Below, in pieces: positions 33,279 through 43,038 of a stretch of DNA of 64,000 nt. Both the position numbers and the translations under genes were made by a program. Origin of the DNA: Mesorhizobium helmanticense. Lineage in GTDB: Bacteria > Pseudomonadota > Alphaproteobacteria > Rhizobiales > Rhizobiaceae. The notes below the pieces were generated by a model, which saw nothing but the letters and a program-made list of their open reading frames with translations, was not told where the DNA came from and searched no databases. The DNA lies in assembly GCF_003034915.1 (NCBI RefSeq), contig NZ_PZJX01000007.1, forward strand, positions 124,001-188,000, given 5' to 3'. Within the stretch, counting starts at the first letter, position 1; each line of letters opens with the position of its first letter.

Positions 33279-34526
33279 CTATTTCATCCAGGGCTGCGCC
33301 TGGAACTCGCCGGTCGCGTATTTGGCCGGCGAGATCAGGGTGCGCTTGCCGTCCCATATCTGGAAAAAGGTGATCGGGATGTAGTCGTCGCCCTGCATGG
33401 CAAGATGCGTCGCCGGATCGAATTTCAGGCGGCCTTCGGCGACCTGCTTGTCGGTCTCGGACAGCGCCTTCATGATCGCCGCATGGTCTTTCGGATCGCC
33501 TGCCTTTTTCAGCGCGTCGAAATAGACATTGACCATCTCGTAAAGGGCAACGCCGTAGGTGCCGCTCTCCACGCCAAATTTGGCCTTGAATTTGCCAGCC
33601 ACTTCATCTGCGCGCGGATTCTTCGGCGTGGTCAGAGCGCCGCCGAGAAGGTCATAGATGACGCCGTTCGACTTTTCCTTGGTCAGTTCGACGAATTCCG
33701 GAACGCTCGGCGCATATTGCAGGAACACCAGGCTCTTGGTCGGCTGCTCCAGGAACTGGTTGAGGAACGAGGCCGAATTGCCCGGCAGGTAGTCGGTGTT
33801 GATGACCACATCCGGCACGTCCTCGCGCACCTTGGCCAGGATCGAACGCCAGTCGGTCACTTCGCCGAAGGGCACGAGTTCGTCGACAGTGATGGTCCAG
33901 CCCTTTTCCTTGAAGGTCTTCTTCATGCCTTCGGAGATGGTCTTCGAATAGGCATTGTCGGACGAGATGATCGCGACCTTCTTGGTCGGCAGCGTGATCT
34001 TGCCTTCGGCCGCCAGCTTCTCGACGAAACTGGTGACATCGGTGTTGTAGGCATCGAAGGACGGCGTCAGCGACCAGCAGCAAGCGTATTTTTCCGGATC
34101 GGGCGCGATGATGTCCTTGGTCTGCTGCGACGTGGCGGCGAGCATATAGGGCATCTCCGCCTCGGCCATGTTGTCGATCTCGAAATTGGTCAGGCTGGCA
34201 TAGCCGGTCAGCATGAAATGCACGTCCTGGTCGCCGAGCAGGCGCTCGACCGCGCTGGTGACGTTCGCAGCCGACTGATCCTTCACGTCGCCCACGACCA
34301 GTTCGAACGTATGGCCGTCAATGCCGCCCGCGCTGTTTGCCTCATCGATCGCCATCTGCGCGCCGCGCTGGAATTCCTGGCCGTCGGCCGCCGCCGGGCC
34401 GGTCAGCGGCGCCAGCAGGCCGATCTTCACCACGTCGGCCAGCGCCGGCGCAGCGCTCAGCATCACGCCCAGCGCGGTTCCAAGCAGGATGTGCCTGAAA
34501 TGGCGTTTCATCGACATTGTTTTCAT
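33279..34526 (-). CDS. Periplasmic amino-acid/amide-binding protein (Liv-type)
   Basis: A 415-residue secreted binding protein. The signal peptide runs to SAAPALAD. The mature protein starts VVKIGLLAPLTGPAAADGQEFQRGAQMAIDEANSAGGI, the hallmark of the Leu/Ile/Val-binding family. The start at 34526 is preferred because AGGGACA precedes it and a shorter ATG choice would break the signal peptide. It is the first gene of the transporter operon. The ligand is unknown; the neighbouring M20 enzyme suggests an N-acylated amino acid or peptide-like compound. Confidence 0.9.
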   Translation of the reverse strand: MKTMSMKRHFRHILLGTALGVMLSAAPALADVVKIGLLAPLTGPAAADGQEFQRGAQMAIDEANSAGGIDGHTFELVVGDVKDQSAANVTSAVERLLGDQDVHFMLTGYASLTNFEIDNMAEAEMPYMLAATSQQTKDIIAPDPEKYACCWSLTPSFDAYNTDVTSFVEKLAAEGKITLPTKKVAIISSDNAYSKTISEGMKKTFKEKGWTITVDELVPFGEVTDWRSILAKVREDVPDVVINTDYLPGNSASFLNQFLEQPTKSLVFLQYAPSVPEFVELTKEKSNGVIYDLLGGALTTPKNPRADEVAGKFKAKFGVESGTYGVALYEMVNVYFDALKKAGDPKDHAAIMKALSETDKQVAEGRLKFDPATHLAMQGDDYIPITFFQIWDGKRTLISPAKYATGEFQAQPWMK

Positions 34527-34722
34527 TGTCCCTGTTCCCCTGTTTGTCCTGGCGATGGTTGGATGATTGACAAATAATGCACAGGTGGGCCAATTTGAAA
34601 AGATATTTTCATGAGCAGACACGCGGATTTGCCTACTCATTAAACGTGCGAAACCGTGTGAAGCATTTTCAGGCAGTTTGCCGGGATGCAGCGGCAAGCG
34701 AAGGCGGACAGTGGAGACAGGG

Positions 34723-35547
34723 ATGGCGACTACGGTCAGGACGATCGAAACAAGTCACGGCACGATCGCCGCGCGCGAGAGTGGCGGCACCGGCATGCCG
34801 GTGCTGATGATCCACGGCAATTCGTCGTCGGGCGCCGTCTTCCGCAATCAGTTCGACGGCAGGATCGGCGCGACCTACCATCTGATCGCCGCCGATCTTC
34901 CTGGACACGGCGAGTCCGGCAATGCGGTCGACCCGGAGCGTAGCTACTCCATGCCTGGCTATGCCGATGCAATGACCGAGGTCATGAACAGGCTCGGCAT
35001 CGAAAAGGCCGCGGTCTTCGGCTGGTCGCTGGGCGGTCATATCGGGCTGGAGATGATCGACCGCTATCCCGGCATGCTCGGTTTGATGATCACCGGAACA
35101 CCGCCGATCGCCGCAGCCGATCTCAGCAAGGGCTTCAAAACCAGCCCGCATATGAACCTCGCAGGCCAGGAGATTTTCACCGAGGAGGATATCGACGCCT
35201 ATGCGCACTCGACCTGCGGCGAGCCCTATGACCAGTTGCTCCGCAATGCCGTTGCGCGCACCGATGGTCGTGCTCGCGCGCTGATGCTCGGCAAGTTCGC
35301 CTCCGGCTTTGGCAATGATCAGAGCCAGATAATCCTCGGCAAGACACCGCCGATAGCCGTGCTCAACGGCGCCGACGAACCGTTCGTCGACACCGATTTC
35401 GTCGACACGATCCCGTTCTCAAACCTGTGGGAAGGCAAGAAGCACCTGATCGGCAAATCGGGCCATGCGCCGTTCTGGGATTCGCCGGACCGGTTCGACC
35501 CGATCTTCGACCGCTTCCTGAAAAGCCTGGAGCTCGGCTGGCGCTAG
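34723..35547 (+). CDS. Alpha/beta hydrolase
   Basis: A 274-residue cytoplasmic hydrolase. The fold shows VLMIHGNSSSG (oxyanion hole), DLPGHGESG, the nucleophile elbow FGWSLGGH and the catalytic His in IGKSGHAPFWDSPD. An acid is probably the Asp of NGADEPFVDTD. Ester or amide substrates are possible. It is divergent from the ABC operon, 196 bp apart, and may belong to the same degradation pathway. The ATG at 34723 is preceded by GGAGACAGGG. Confidence 0.9.
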   Translation: MATTVRTIETSHGTIAARESGGTGMPVLMIHGNSSSGAVFRNQFDGRIGATYHLIAADLPGHGESGNAVDPERSYSMPGYADAMTEVMNRLGIEKAAVFGWSLGGHIGLEMIDRYPGMLGLMITGTPPIAAADLSKGFKTSPHMNLAGQEIFTEEDIDAYAHSTCGEPYDQLLRNAVARTDGRARALMLGKFASGFGNDQSQIILGKTPPIAVLNGADEPFVDTDFVDTIPFSNLWEGKKHLIGKSGHAPFWDSPDRFDPIFDRFLKSLELGWR

Positions 35548-35840
35548 GCTCTAAGCCCCCTCGCCTCGCTACCCCGTTTGCTCCGAACCATCATGTCTCG
35601 GGCCAGCAGGCGGCTCGCCCGGCAGAACGCCATGAACGCCCGGCAGGCATCCTCGGTCTTGACCAGGTCGACCGTGGCGCCGAAGCAGGCATTGAACGCA
35701 GCCTGATAGACCGGGCCTTGACGGCGGACCGGCCAGTCCTGCAGGAAATCCAGCGCCTGTTCGACGCTGTAGATTTCCTCGACCGGCAGGCCAGGCGCAG
35801 TCGTGATGCGCACCGGCACCTCGAATTGCAATCTGTCCAT
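35544..35840 (-). CDS. DUF982-family protein
   Basis: A 98-residue protein, MDRLQFEVPVRITTAP start, with DUF982 pattern SVEQALDFLQDWP...AFNACFGATVD...ACRAFMAFCRASRLLARD. These small proteins are common in rhizobia; function unknown. Its stop overlaps that of the alpha/beta hydrolase by 4 bp in convergent order. The longer reading from 35999 is rejected. Confidence 0.85.
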   Translation of the reverse strand: MDRLQFEVPVRITTAPGLPVEEIYSVEQALDFLQDWPVRRQGPVYQAAFNACFGATVDLVKTEDACRAFMAFCRASRLLARDMMVRSKRGSEARGLRA

Positions 35841-35967
35841 TCGTTTCTCTCCCGAACGGCATTGCCGCGGCCACGCCGTTCGTAACGGAAAAGTTGCTTT
35901 GACCAGCTTTTCGCCCAAAAATGTGTCGTCAGTGCGGACGCCGACCCAGTGAAGCTCGTATGGAAGT

Positions 35968-36204
35968 CTATTGGTTCGCCGGGTCGGTTTCCGCCTCATA
36001 GGCCATGCGAACGGCTATAATGATGACATGTAAGGACGGCACGGCAAAAATGCCGCCGAGGACCAGCGCCGCGGTTCCCGCCATGCCGAGCGTCTCGGCG
36101 ATCGCCCAATAAACGGTTCCGATGCAGATAAGCGCCTGCACGACGAGGAACAAAGCGGCCGAGGCCGCGCGCGTCAGCGTTTTGACTGTTTTGATACGTT
36201 GCAT
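35968..36204 (-). CDS. Small integral membrane protein
   Basis: A 78-residue protein with two hydrophobic segments (SAALFLVVQALICIGTVYWAI and LVLGGIFAVPSLHVIIIAV) and short polar ends. No family recognised. Confidence 0.65.
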   Translation of the reverse strand: MQRIKTVKTLTRAASAALFLVVQALICIGTVYWAIAETLGMAGTAALVLGGIFAVPSLHVIIIAVRMAYEAETDPANQ

Positions 36205-36323
36205 TGAAAGAATTCCGGAAGTGAGCGCCGCGCGGCCGGTGGACGGCAGACAGCCGCCGCACGCGCCGCGACGCGAAAAAAGATGTGAATGGGCTGGATA
36301 GGCGCGGTGCGAGACCGCTCAGG

Positions 36324-36710
36324 TCAGATGGACGGAGGCGCGCGGGGCTGGTGGGCACTCGCCTGCGGCGCAGATACGAATGCATACACGGCCGACACCC
36401 GGACCGGCGAACCCCAATTGAGCCGGAAGAAAGCGGATTCCGGCACAAGCGCGCCGGGATTGCCGCTCACGAATTTGATCGGTAGCAGCCGGCCGGAGCG
36501 AATTTCGAGAGGCTGCGCCTTGCCGCGCAGCGGCGCGACCGCGTCGTCCTGCCGCGCCGTGATGATTCCGCCGCCGCCCGAAGCGGCGGCCGTCGAAGCA
36601 GCCACCTCCGACTGGACCATGCACAACAGCGACAGCAACAGCAGGGCGATCAGGCCCGAACAGGCTGTTTTTATGGGCGAAGTGAATGGGCTGGCGCGCT
36701 TCGATGCCAT
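36324..36710 (-). CDS. Small secreted or membrane-anchored hypothetical protein
   Basis: A 128-residue protein with a hydrophobic N-terminal segment (SGLIALLLLSLLCMVQ) that would be a signal or anchor, then an Ala/Gly-rich linker and a beta-rich domain (QPLEIRSGRLLPIKFVSGNPG, RVSAVYAFVSAP). It is chosen over the competing frame (36319-36720) because only this frame gives a signal-like start. Confidence 0.55.
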   Translation of the reverse strand: MASKRASPFTSPIKTACSGLIALLLLSLLCMVQSEVAASTAAASGGGGIITARQDDAVAPLRGKAQPLEIRSGRLLPIKFVSGNPGALVPESAFFRLNWGSPVRVSAVYAFVSAPQASAHQPRAPPSI

Positions 36711-36952
36711 CGAGAGGCAAGGTCTCCGAACTCTGTCACCGCCCTATCGTGTCCAGCCGAAAAAGGAAAGCGTCGCAACCAAGGGCTGTCGCCAGCGAAG
36801 GCGCAATATGGGCCACAACGCATGAATACCGCGAACGATCGCTGTTAGCCGGCAGTTCGTCCTTGAACCTTGCGCCGTCCGGTGCCAAATCTGGTGGGAT
36901 TTTTTTCGCGCGGGCTCGATCGGGAGCCCACCTACACCGGCAAACGGACAAA

Positions 36953-37780
36953 ATGGTCACCTATCTCGACGCCGCCACGGCACCGCTCAGAAACACCGGC
37001 CAGATCCGCCTCTATGGCGAGGAAGGTTTTGCCGGCATGCGCAAGGCCTGCGATCTCACCGCGCGCTGCCTCGATGAACTGGTGCCGATGGTCGCACCCG
37101 GCGTTACCACCGAAGCCATCGACCGTTTCGTCTTCGAGTTCGGCATGGACCACGGCGCGTTGCCTGCGACGCTCAATTATCGCGGCTACACCAAATCGTC
37201 CTGCACCTCGATCAATCATGTCGTCTGCCACGGTATTCCCGACAACAAGCCGTTGAAGGAGGGTGATATCGTCAACATCGACGTCACCTATATCCTCGAC
37301 GGCTGGCATGGTGATTCCTCGCGCATGTATCCGGTGGGCACGATCAAGCGCGCCGCCGAACGGCTGCTCGAGGTCACCCATGAATGCCTGATGCGCGGCA
37401 TCGCCGCGATCAGGCCCGGCGCCCGCACCGGAGCCATCGGCGCGGCCATCCAGACTTATGCCGAGGGTGAGCGCTGCTCGGTGGTGCGCGACTTCTGCGG
37501 TCATGGCGTCGGCCAGCTTTTCCACGATGCGCCGAACATCCTGCACTATGGCAACGCCAGCGAGGGCGTCGAGATGCGGCCGGGCATGATCTTCACTGTC
37601 GAGCCGATGATCAATCTAGGCCGGCCGCATGTTAAAGTGCTGTCGGACGGCTGGACGGCGGTGACGCGCGACCGGTCGCTGTCGGCGCAATACGAACACA
37701 CGATCGGCGTCACCGAGACCGGATGCGAGATCTTCACGCTGTCGCCAAAAAAACTCGACCGCCCCGGCCTGCCGGCATAA
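36953..37780 (+). CDS. map: Type I methionine aminopeptidase
   Basis: A 275-residue enzyme that removes initiator methionine from new proteins. The metal residues are in the usual places: NIDVTYILDGWHGDSS (two Asp), FCGHGVGQLFHD (His), FTVEPMI (Glu) and YEHTIGVT (Glu). Length and order fit type I bacterial MetAP. The start at 36953 keeps the usual N-terminus; a longer reading from 36686 is spurious. Confidence 0.95.
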   Translation: MVTYLDAATAPLRNTGQIRLYGEEGFAGMRKACDLTARCLDELVPMVAPGVTTEAIDRFVFEFGMDHGALPATLNYRGYTKSSCTSINHVVCHGIPDNKPLKEGDIVNIDVTYILDGWHGDSSRMYPVGTIKRAAERLLEVTHECLMRGIAAIRPGARTGAIGAAIQTYAEGERCSVVRDFCGHGVGQLFHDAPNILHYGNASEGVEMRPGMIFTVEPMINLGRPHVKVLSDGWTAVTRDRSLSAQYEHTIGVTETGCEIFTLSPKKLDRPGLPA

Positions 37781-37829
37781 TCTTTCCGCGCCGGATTTTT
37801 GCCGGCCAGGGTGAACGCGGACTAGGGGA

Positions 37830-38591
37830 ATGCGGGTGGCAAAAACCGGCGGCGACGACGAGCGGATTTTTTTGGCCGAAGGTCCGATACCATCGATCGC
37901 CAAGGCCAGATCGACCGAAAAACCGCACTACCACGGCCACCGCGACCGTTTGCGCGAGCGCTTTGCCACCGCGGGACCCAGCGCCCTTCCTGATTACGAA
38001 TTGCTGGAACTCTTGCTCTTTCGGCTGATTCCCCGCGCCGACACCAAGCCCGTCGCCAAGGCGCTGCTGGCGCGCTTCGGCACGCTGGCCGAGGTGCTTG
38101 GCGCGCCCGCCGCGCGACTTGAGGAGGTCAAGGGCATCGGTCCAGCGGTGGCGCTTGACCTGAAGATCGTTGCCGCCACGGCCCAACGCATGGCGCGTGG
38201 CGAAATCATCGGCCGCGAACTGATGTCGACCTGGACGCAGCTTCTCGAATATTGCCGGTCGGCCATGGCCTTCGAGGACCGCGAGCAGTTCCGCATCCTG
38301 TTCCTCGACAAGAAGAACACGCTGATCGCCGACGAAGTGCAGCAGGTCGGCACCGTCGACCACACTCCGGTCTATCCGCGCGAAGTGGTCAAGCGCGCGC
38401 TCGAACTCTCCGCTACGGCGATCATTCTGGTGCACAACCATCCGTCCGGCGACCCGACCCCCTCGCGCGCCGATATCGAGATGACAAAGCTGATCATCGA
38501 AACGGCCAAACCGCTCGGCATTTCCGTGCACGACCACCTCATCATCGGCAAGAAGGGCCATGCCTCAATGAAGGGCCTGCTGCTGATCTAA
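37830..38591 (+). CDS. radC: RadC-family JAB1/MPN domain protein
   Basis: A 253-residue protein. An N-terminal HhH-like region ([23 protein letters not shown] and [13 protein letters not shown]) is followed by the JAB/MPN metalloprotease-like domain with [14 protein letters not shown], the JAMM signature. Historically linked to DNA repair, with an uncertain role in vivo. It begins 50 bp after map and may be co-transcribed. Confidence 0.93.
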   Translation: MRVAKTGGDDERIFLAEGPIPSIAKARSTEKPHYHGHRDRLRERFATAGPSALPDYELLELLLFRLIPRADTKPVAKALLARFGTLAEVLGAPAARLEEVKGIGPAVALDLKIVAATAQRMARGEIIGRELMSTWTQLLEYCRSAMAFEDREQFRILFLDKKNTLIADEVQQVGTVDHTPVYPREVVKRALELSATAIILVHNHPSGDPTPSRADIEMTKLIIETAKPLGISVHDHLIIGKKGHASMKGLLLI

Positions 38592-38636
38592 AGCCTGCGC
38601 ATATTGGCTGAAGCCTCTGAGGTGCTGTGGCGCCGA

Positions 38637-39776
38637 TCAAGCCGCATCCTGTGAGGGCGCCAGTTTGCGCTGACGTGCATGCCTGATCCTCTCACGGATA
38701 CCGTCAGCGACGGAAGCGAGCGTGCCCTGCGCCGTGCGCGTGCCAAGAACGGATTGCAGGGTAACGGCCTGCGTCGCGAACTTGTTCTTGAAGGCCTCTG
38801 CGCCACAGAGGAAATCGACCATGCCCAGGCCGTGATCGATCGACCACTGAATGTAGTCCATGATCAGGATTATGCCCGGCGACGCGCGGCTGAAATCTGG
38901 ATCGAAGGTGGTCACGAACGCCATCATGACCTGGCGCTGGACGAAGTTGATGGAGACCGCGACCATGACGCCATCGCATTCAAGTACGAAAATGCGCAGC
39001 ACGCCGGCACGCGCCAGCGCGTCGACAAGTGCGGCGAGCACAGGCGCTCCCTCCTCGAAAAGTTGGGATTCACGCGTGTGCTGCACCAGCCATCTGCGCT
39101 TCAGGGCCGAGAGCCGGTCCAATACCGGCTGCAGCGGCTCATCGGGCGCAAGCAGCCGAAATTTCACTTTTCCGGTTTCTTCCAATGTCTTGATGCCGCG
39201 CCGATAGTTCTGGCGTGTCTTCTTGGACTGATCCTCAAACCATGCCGCTCCGCTCTTCCACGGTCCGGCGACGCGATAACTGACTTCCTCCCTATGATTG
39301 GGACGAAGCCTGATGCCGCTGGAAGCGCCCGCGGTGAAGATCTTGCGGGCCGCCGCATCCGGCAAAAGACGATTGAGAAAGGCGAGATCGAATCCTCCGG
39401 CGTCACAGAGCTGGGCCCATAGGTTCTGCAGGGCCGACAATGAGCATTCCGGAGCAACCAGAATATCTCCATAATCGGTATAGCTGCTGGCCGCCCATTC
39501 AAGAAACCGCAAGCCCTTGCGCTTGCCGATCGCCAGCGGAATAACGGCAACCAGCCTGTCACCGTTCCAGACCAGGCCGATGCGCAGCGCGCGCTGGTCA
39601 CGGTCCGCCACCGTGCTCCACCATGCCGAAACCCAGGCATGGCTCTGAAAGATCAGACCGTCGGCGCTATGCCAAAGCTGCATCCACTGGGCTTCGACCG
39701 CAGCCAGGCGATCCGCCGAGCGTACAATTTCCAGGCGCTCCGTGCCCACGGCATCGATCGAAACAAAGGTGTTCAT
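38637..39776 (-). CDS. GNAT-family (CelD/BcsL-type) acyltransferase
   Basis: A 379-residue protein of the Acetyltransf_6 type, common in exopolysaccharide loci. It has the N-terminal half FQSHAWVSAWWSTVA...LRIGLVWNGDRLVAVIPLAI and the core KKTRQNYRRGIKTLEETGKV, then VMVAVSINFVQRQVMMAFVTTFDPDFSRASPGIILI. It probably adds an acyl group to a sugar nucleotide or to the polymer. It overlaps the preceding hydroxylase gene by ATGA. Confidence 0.85.
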   Translation of the reverse strand: MNTFVSIDAVGTERLEIVRSADRLAAVEAQWMQLWHSADGLIFQSHAWVSAWWSTVADRDQRALRIGLVWNGDRLVAVIPLAIGKRKGLRFLEWAASSYTDYGDILVAPECSLSALQNLWAQLCDAGGFDLAFLNRLLPDAAARKIFTAGASSGIRLRPNHREEVSYRVAGPWKSGAAWFEDQSKKTRQNYRRGIKTLEETGKVKFRLLAPDEPLQPVLDRLSALKRRWLVQHTRESQLFEEGAPVLAALVDALARAGVLRIFVLECDGVMVAVSINFVQRQVMMAFVTTFDPDFSRASPGIILIMDYIQWSIDHGLGMVDFLCGAEAFKNKFATQAVTLQSVLGTRTAQGTLASVADGIRERIRHARQRKLAPSQDAA

Positions 39777-40768
39777 GATGGTGAACTGTCCTGTGGCTGG
39801 GCGACTATATTAGGCCGCCTGTGGAACAGCCGGATGACGTGCCTCCCCATCTTCTTGAGTGGCAGGATGTAGAGCCCGAAGAGCGATTGATAATCGCGCA
39901 CATCGCGATCTATCAGGCCAAATCTCAGATCTTCTTCTGGATCAGGCACAAACTGCGTTCCAAAGAGACGGTCCCAGAACGAAAAAAGCAGGCCGAAATT
40001 CTTGTCGTAGTGGCGGGGATCGATGCTGTGATGCACCTGGTGCCAATGCGGACACAAGATGATTTTGTTCAGCGGGCCGAAGGAAATCTTGAGATGCGTA
40101 TGGCGAACGAAGTCCATCATCAGGATATTGCGGATGACGTAGACATTGATGCCGAAGATGGCGACCTCTACCGGATCGAGCGCGATCAGGCTCCAGATGC
40201 CGAAGCAGATACCCGGGATGACGCCGTCCCACATCCGGTTCATCAGATCGTCCAGCGGATGAACCCGGTCCTTGGTGATCCCCACCATCACCTCGGCCGA
40301 ATGATGCACCTTGTGCAATTCCCACAGGAACGGGAAGCGGTGCTGGGCGACATGGTAGAGATAGTATGAAATATCATAGGCTATCAGCATGGTTGCGGTG
40401 AAGATGACGATCGTCACCGGTCCGGCCGGGCCGCCGATGAACGGCGCCTGGATGCCGAAAAGCCAGCCGATCGCCTCATGTGTCGCATAGCCTACCGCGG
40501 TAACGAAGGTGACGCCGGCAGGAATGAGCAGGAAAGGCATAATCGCCCTTTTCGTGACCCAGAATAGGACATCCGCTCGCGCCGACGGATGCAGGATGAC
40601 TTCTGCCGGGAAAGCGAAATCGAAAAAGTCCCTGAAGGATTTATGTTCGACGGTTCGCCAGTAAGCGATCACCGCGCTCCCCAGCGCCGTGAAAAAAAGC
40701 AGACCGAGGGTCAACATATTGATATTGGAGAGCTTTTCGACAATCGCACTGGTGAATTCAGAAAACAT
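39773..40768 (-). CDS. Fatty-acid hydroxylase/sterol-desaturase family membrane protein
   Basis: A 331-residue membrane di-iron enzyme with several hydrophobic segments. The His motifs are HVAQHRFPFLWELHKVHHS and HWHQVHHSIDPRHYD, the usual clusters. These enzymes hydroxylate or desaturate membrane lipids. It sits first in a two-gene operon with the GNAT gene, suggesting a lipid or lipid-carrier modification linked to the polysaccharide region; the target is not known. Confidence 0.9.
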   Translation of the reverse strand: MFSEFTSAIVEKLSNINMLTLGLLFFTALGSAVIAYWRTVEHKSFRDFFDFAFPAEVILHPSARADVLFWVTKRAIMPFLLIPAGVTFVTAVGYATHEAIGWLFGIQAPFIGGPAGPVTIVIFTATMLIAYDISYYLYHVAQHRFPFLWELHKVHHSAEVMVGITKDRVHPLDDLMNRMWDGVIPGICFGIWSLIALDPVEVAIFGINVYVIRNILMMDFVRHTHLKISFGPLNKIILCPHWHQVHHSIDPRHYDKNFGLLFSFWDRLFGTQFVPDPEEDLRFGLIDRDVRDYQSLFGLYILPLKKMGRHVIRLFHRRPNIVAQPQDSSPS

Positions 40769-40969
40769 CGGTGTGGTGGCCCTGGGTCCGTGAGATGGCT
40801 ATCCGGCGAACTGCGGAGCAAGAAAAGTGCCAACCCACTGCATGTTGCCTGCAACCAGCGGCGGCTTCTGCGGATGCGACGGGCAAAAGCATGCCGGATT
40901 ATTTGCGCCAGACTAGCAGATCAACCCTAACGAAACCGCTAAATGTCCCAACGCAATTAATATCGAATG

Positions 40970-40990
40970 TGGCTGGACACCCGCCAGCCA
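40970..40990 (-). terminator. Short hairpin after the heparinase-like gene
   Basis: TGGCTGG and CCAGCCA form a 7-bp stem with a 7-base loop, 22 bp past the stop of the gene at 41012. There is no U-run, so it is at best a weak terminator. Confidence 0.3.
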
Positions 40991-41011
40991 GCCCTGCGTC
41001 GGACGCCGGTC

Positions 41012-42922
41012 TTATCGTTGCGAACGGGCGATTGCGGCGAGGTGTATCTGGATGCCGCCCTCTCCCACTTCGCCATGCCAGGCGAGGCGTTCGGCCGGCT
41101 GCCTGGCGCCGAAACGTGGTGAAACCCAGCCGCCCTGCCCCGGTGCCTCACCGCCGGCGCGGATGTCGACCGCCGCGTTCGGAAAGCGGATCGCCAACAG
41201 CGGCTCCTCGTTGCGCAACACCATGACCGTGTCTCCGTCCCGGTCGGCGCGGAGGCCGGCGGCGAGCTGGAAGACGATTTCGGCCATCCGCCGGCCGCCA
41301 AGCAGCTGGTCGGTGACCAGGATGCCGTCCGCCTGCTGCGCGACGGTGCGCTGATGCACGACGCCGAAGCGGCTCTTGTATCCGTCATGCCGGGCACGCA
41401 GCTTCCAATGCGGTCTCCGCTCGCTCTGCGCCAACGTCGCGACCGCCTTGTGCGACCAGTTGAACGCCCCGGTCATGATGCTTTGGCTTTTGCCGTCGAT
41501 GTTCAGCGTGTTATGCGCCGGCGTGGACCGGAACCAGTCGCGCCAGCCACCGCCCGAACCATAAAGCCAGGTGCCGGGATCGACCAGCACCGGCTCGCCA
41601 TCGATGCACAGTGTGAGCGACAGCGCATCGGCATGGCCGTGGGCCGCTATCGAGAGGTAGCCAAGCGGGCCGTGGTCGAATGTCAGCTCGACATCGCGGC
41701 CATTCATCTCTCCGCGCCAGATGGAGAGCCCGCCTTGCACGAATGTTTGCAATCCCTGCGCCGCCGGCGCCGGTCCCTGCGGCACCCCAAAAAAAAGCGA
41801 ACGAAAATCGTCGGGCTCCGGCATATTCCCGGGCATCCCCAGCAAGCCATGGATGGCGGCGGCGACGGATCGGACATAGCCCGGCTCGTCTCCCAATGTC
41901 AGGACGCGGCCTTCATCGTCGTCGCCAAAGCTGATGGCATTCCGTGGCAGCCAAGCCACGAAATCGGCGAACGCCGCCAGACGCGCTTCCGCTGCCGGTG
42001 GAAAGGGCTTGCCTGCCTGTCGCGCCGCGGCAGCGCACAGCAAGATGAGTTCGGCGGTGAAGGCCGCGTAAGTCGGGGTCTGCTCGGCGCCGGCGCCATC
42101 GGCAAGAATTTGCTTATGCACCTCGGCCAGCAGAGCGTTGCGGGCAGCAGCGGATTCGGTCCCGAGCGCCAGGCTGATCAGGTACTGGCCGGCCAGTTCC
42201 GCGACGAGATGGTTATTGGCGGAGGAAAAACGCGACGGAAACCGCGGCAGCCAATAGGCGCTCGCCGCCAGTATTTCACCAACGCGCTGCCGTGTCGCCG
42301 CGCCAAGTCGGTCGCCGACGAGGTCCAGAGTGACGATCAGGCTGATGGCTCGCAACGCCACTTCGATGCCGGAGGCCCAGCCAATTCCCCGGAATGGCGG
42401 GTTGGCGGAATGCCAACTGTCGATCGCCGCCTCGATCGCAGCCCTTGCCTGATCGTCGCTGGCGAGGAGAAGGTGGGCGGCCAGTGGCGGCAATTGCTGC
42501 AGCCGGTTGATCTCCCAGACGTATTTTACGTCGCCGCGGTCATCGCGATGGCGAAAATCGATATCGAAAGTGTGGCTCTCGAGGCCTGGCCAAAGCTTGC
42601 CGGTCACCGGATCGAGACGCCAAAGCTCTGGAGCAAACAGCTGATCGCGGTCGCGCCTTGGCCATGTTTGCCCAAGTGCGGAGAATTCGCCGCCAAGCCT
42701 ATTCTGCGCCGCCGCCGCTATGGCTTGCCGCTGCGCCGGTGTTGCGGCCAGCACGGCATCGCGCAGTCCACGCAGCACCTGGTGCAACGGGGGTGAAGGA
42801 TACCGCTCCCGGCCGTCGTCACGGCGTCGCGAAACGATCCTTCGGCACTGCTCGTCCAGCCTGTGCAACACCTCGGCCGGCCCCATGCTGCGCAATCGGT
42901 TGATGTACCAGCCGATCCTCAT
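41012..42922 (-). CDS. Heparinase II/III-family polysaccharide lyase-like protein
   Basis: A 636-residue protein. An N-terminal alpha-helical toroid (about residues 80-340) precedes a C-terminal beta-sandwich domain (about 370-600) with the lyase-type segments YLSIAAHGHADALSLTLCIDGEPVLVDPGTWLYG. No signal peptide is visible. It probably depolymerises or edits the capsular polysaccharide. It is divergent from a GH5 gene. Confidence 0.85.
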   Translation of the reverse strand: MRIGWYINRLRSMGPAEVLHRLDEQCRRIVSRRRDDGRERYPSPPLHQVLRGLRDAVLAATPAQRQAIAAAAQNRLGGEFSALGQTWPRRDRDQLFAPELWRLDPVTGKLWPGLESHTFDIDFRHRDDRGDVKYVWEINRLQQLPPLAAHLLLASDDQARAAIEAAIDSWHSANPPFRGIGWASGIEVALRAISLIVTLDLVGDRLGAATRQRVGEILAASAYWLPRFPSRFSSANNHLVAELAGQYLISLALGTESAAARNALLAEVHKQILADGAGAEQTPTYAAFTAELILLCAAAARQAGKPFPPAAEARLAAFADFVAWLPRNAISFGDDDEGRVLTLGDEPGYVRSVAAAIHGLLGMPGNMPEPDDFRSLFFGVPQGPAPAAQGLQTFVQGGLSIWRGEMNGRDVELTFDHGPLGYLSIAAHGHADALSLTLCIDGEPVLVDPGTWLYGSGGGWRDWFRSTPAHNTLNIDGKSQSIMTGAFNWSHKAVATLAQSERRPHWKLRARHDGYKSRFGVVHQRTVAQQADGILVTDQLLGGRRMAEIVFQLAAGLRADRDGDTVMVLRNEEPLLAIRFPNAAVDIRAGGEAPGQGGWVSPRFGARQPAERLAWHGEVGEGGIQIHLAAIARSQR

Positions 42923-43038
42923 ACGCGTTCCGCCAAGGTTTCGATCCTTGTATACCATGCTGCCGAAAAGCCGCGCCGCGGCAATCCTCTTTTGCGCACC
43001 TGCGGTTAATATCTCGACCCATGATGCGGAGAGTGGCG

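Noticed and set aside
33054..34577. A 507-codon open frame on the plus strand
   Set aside because: It is antisense to the periplasmic binding-protein gene, which has a signal peptide and family motifs.
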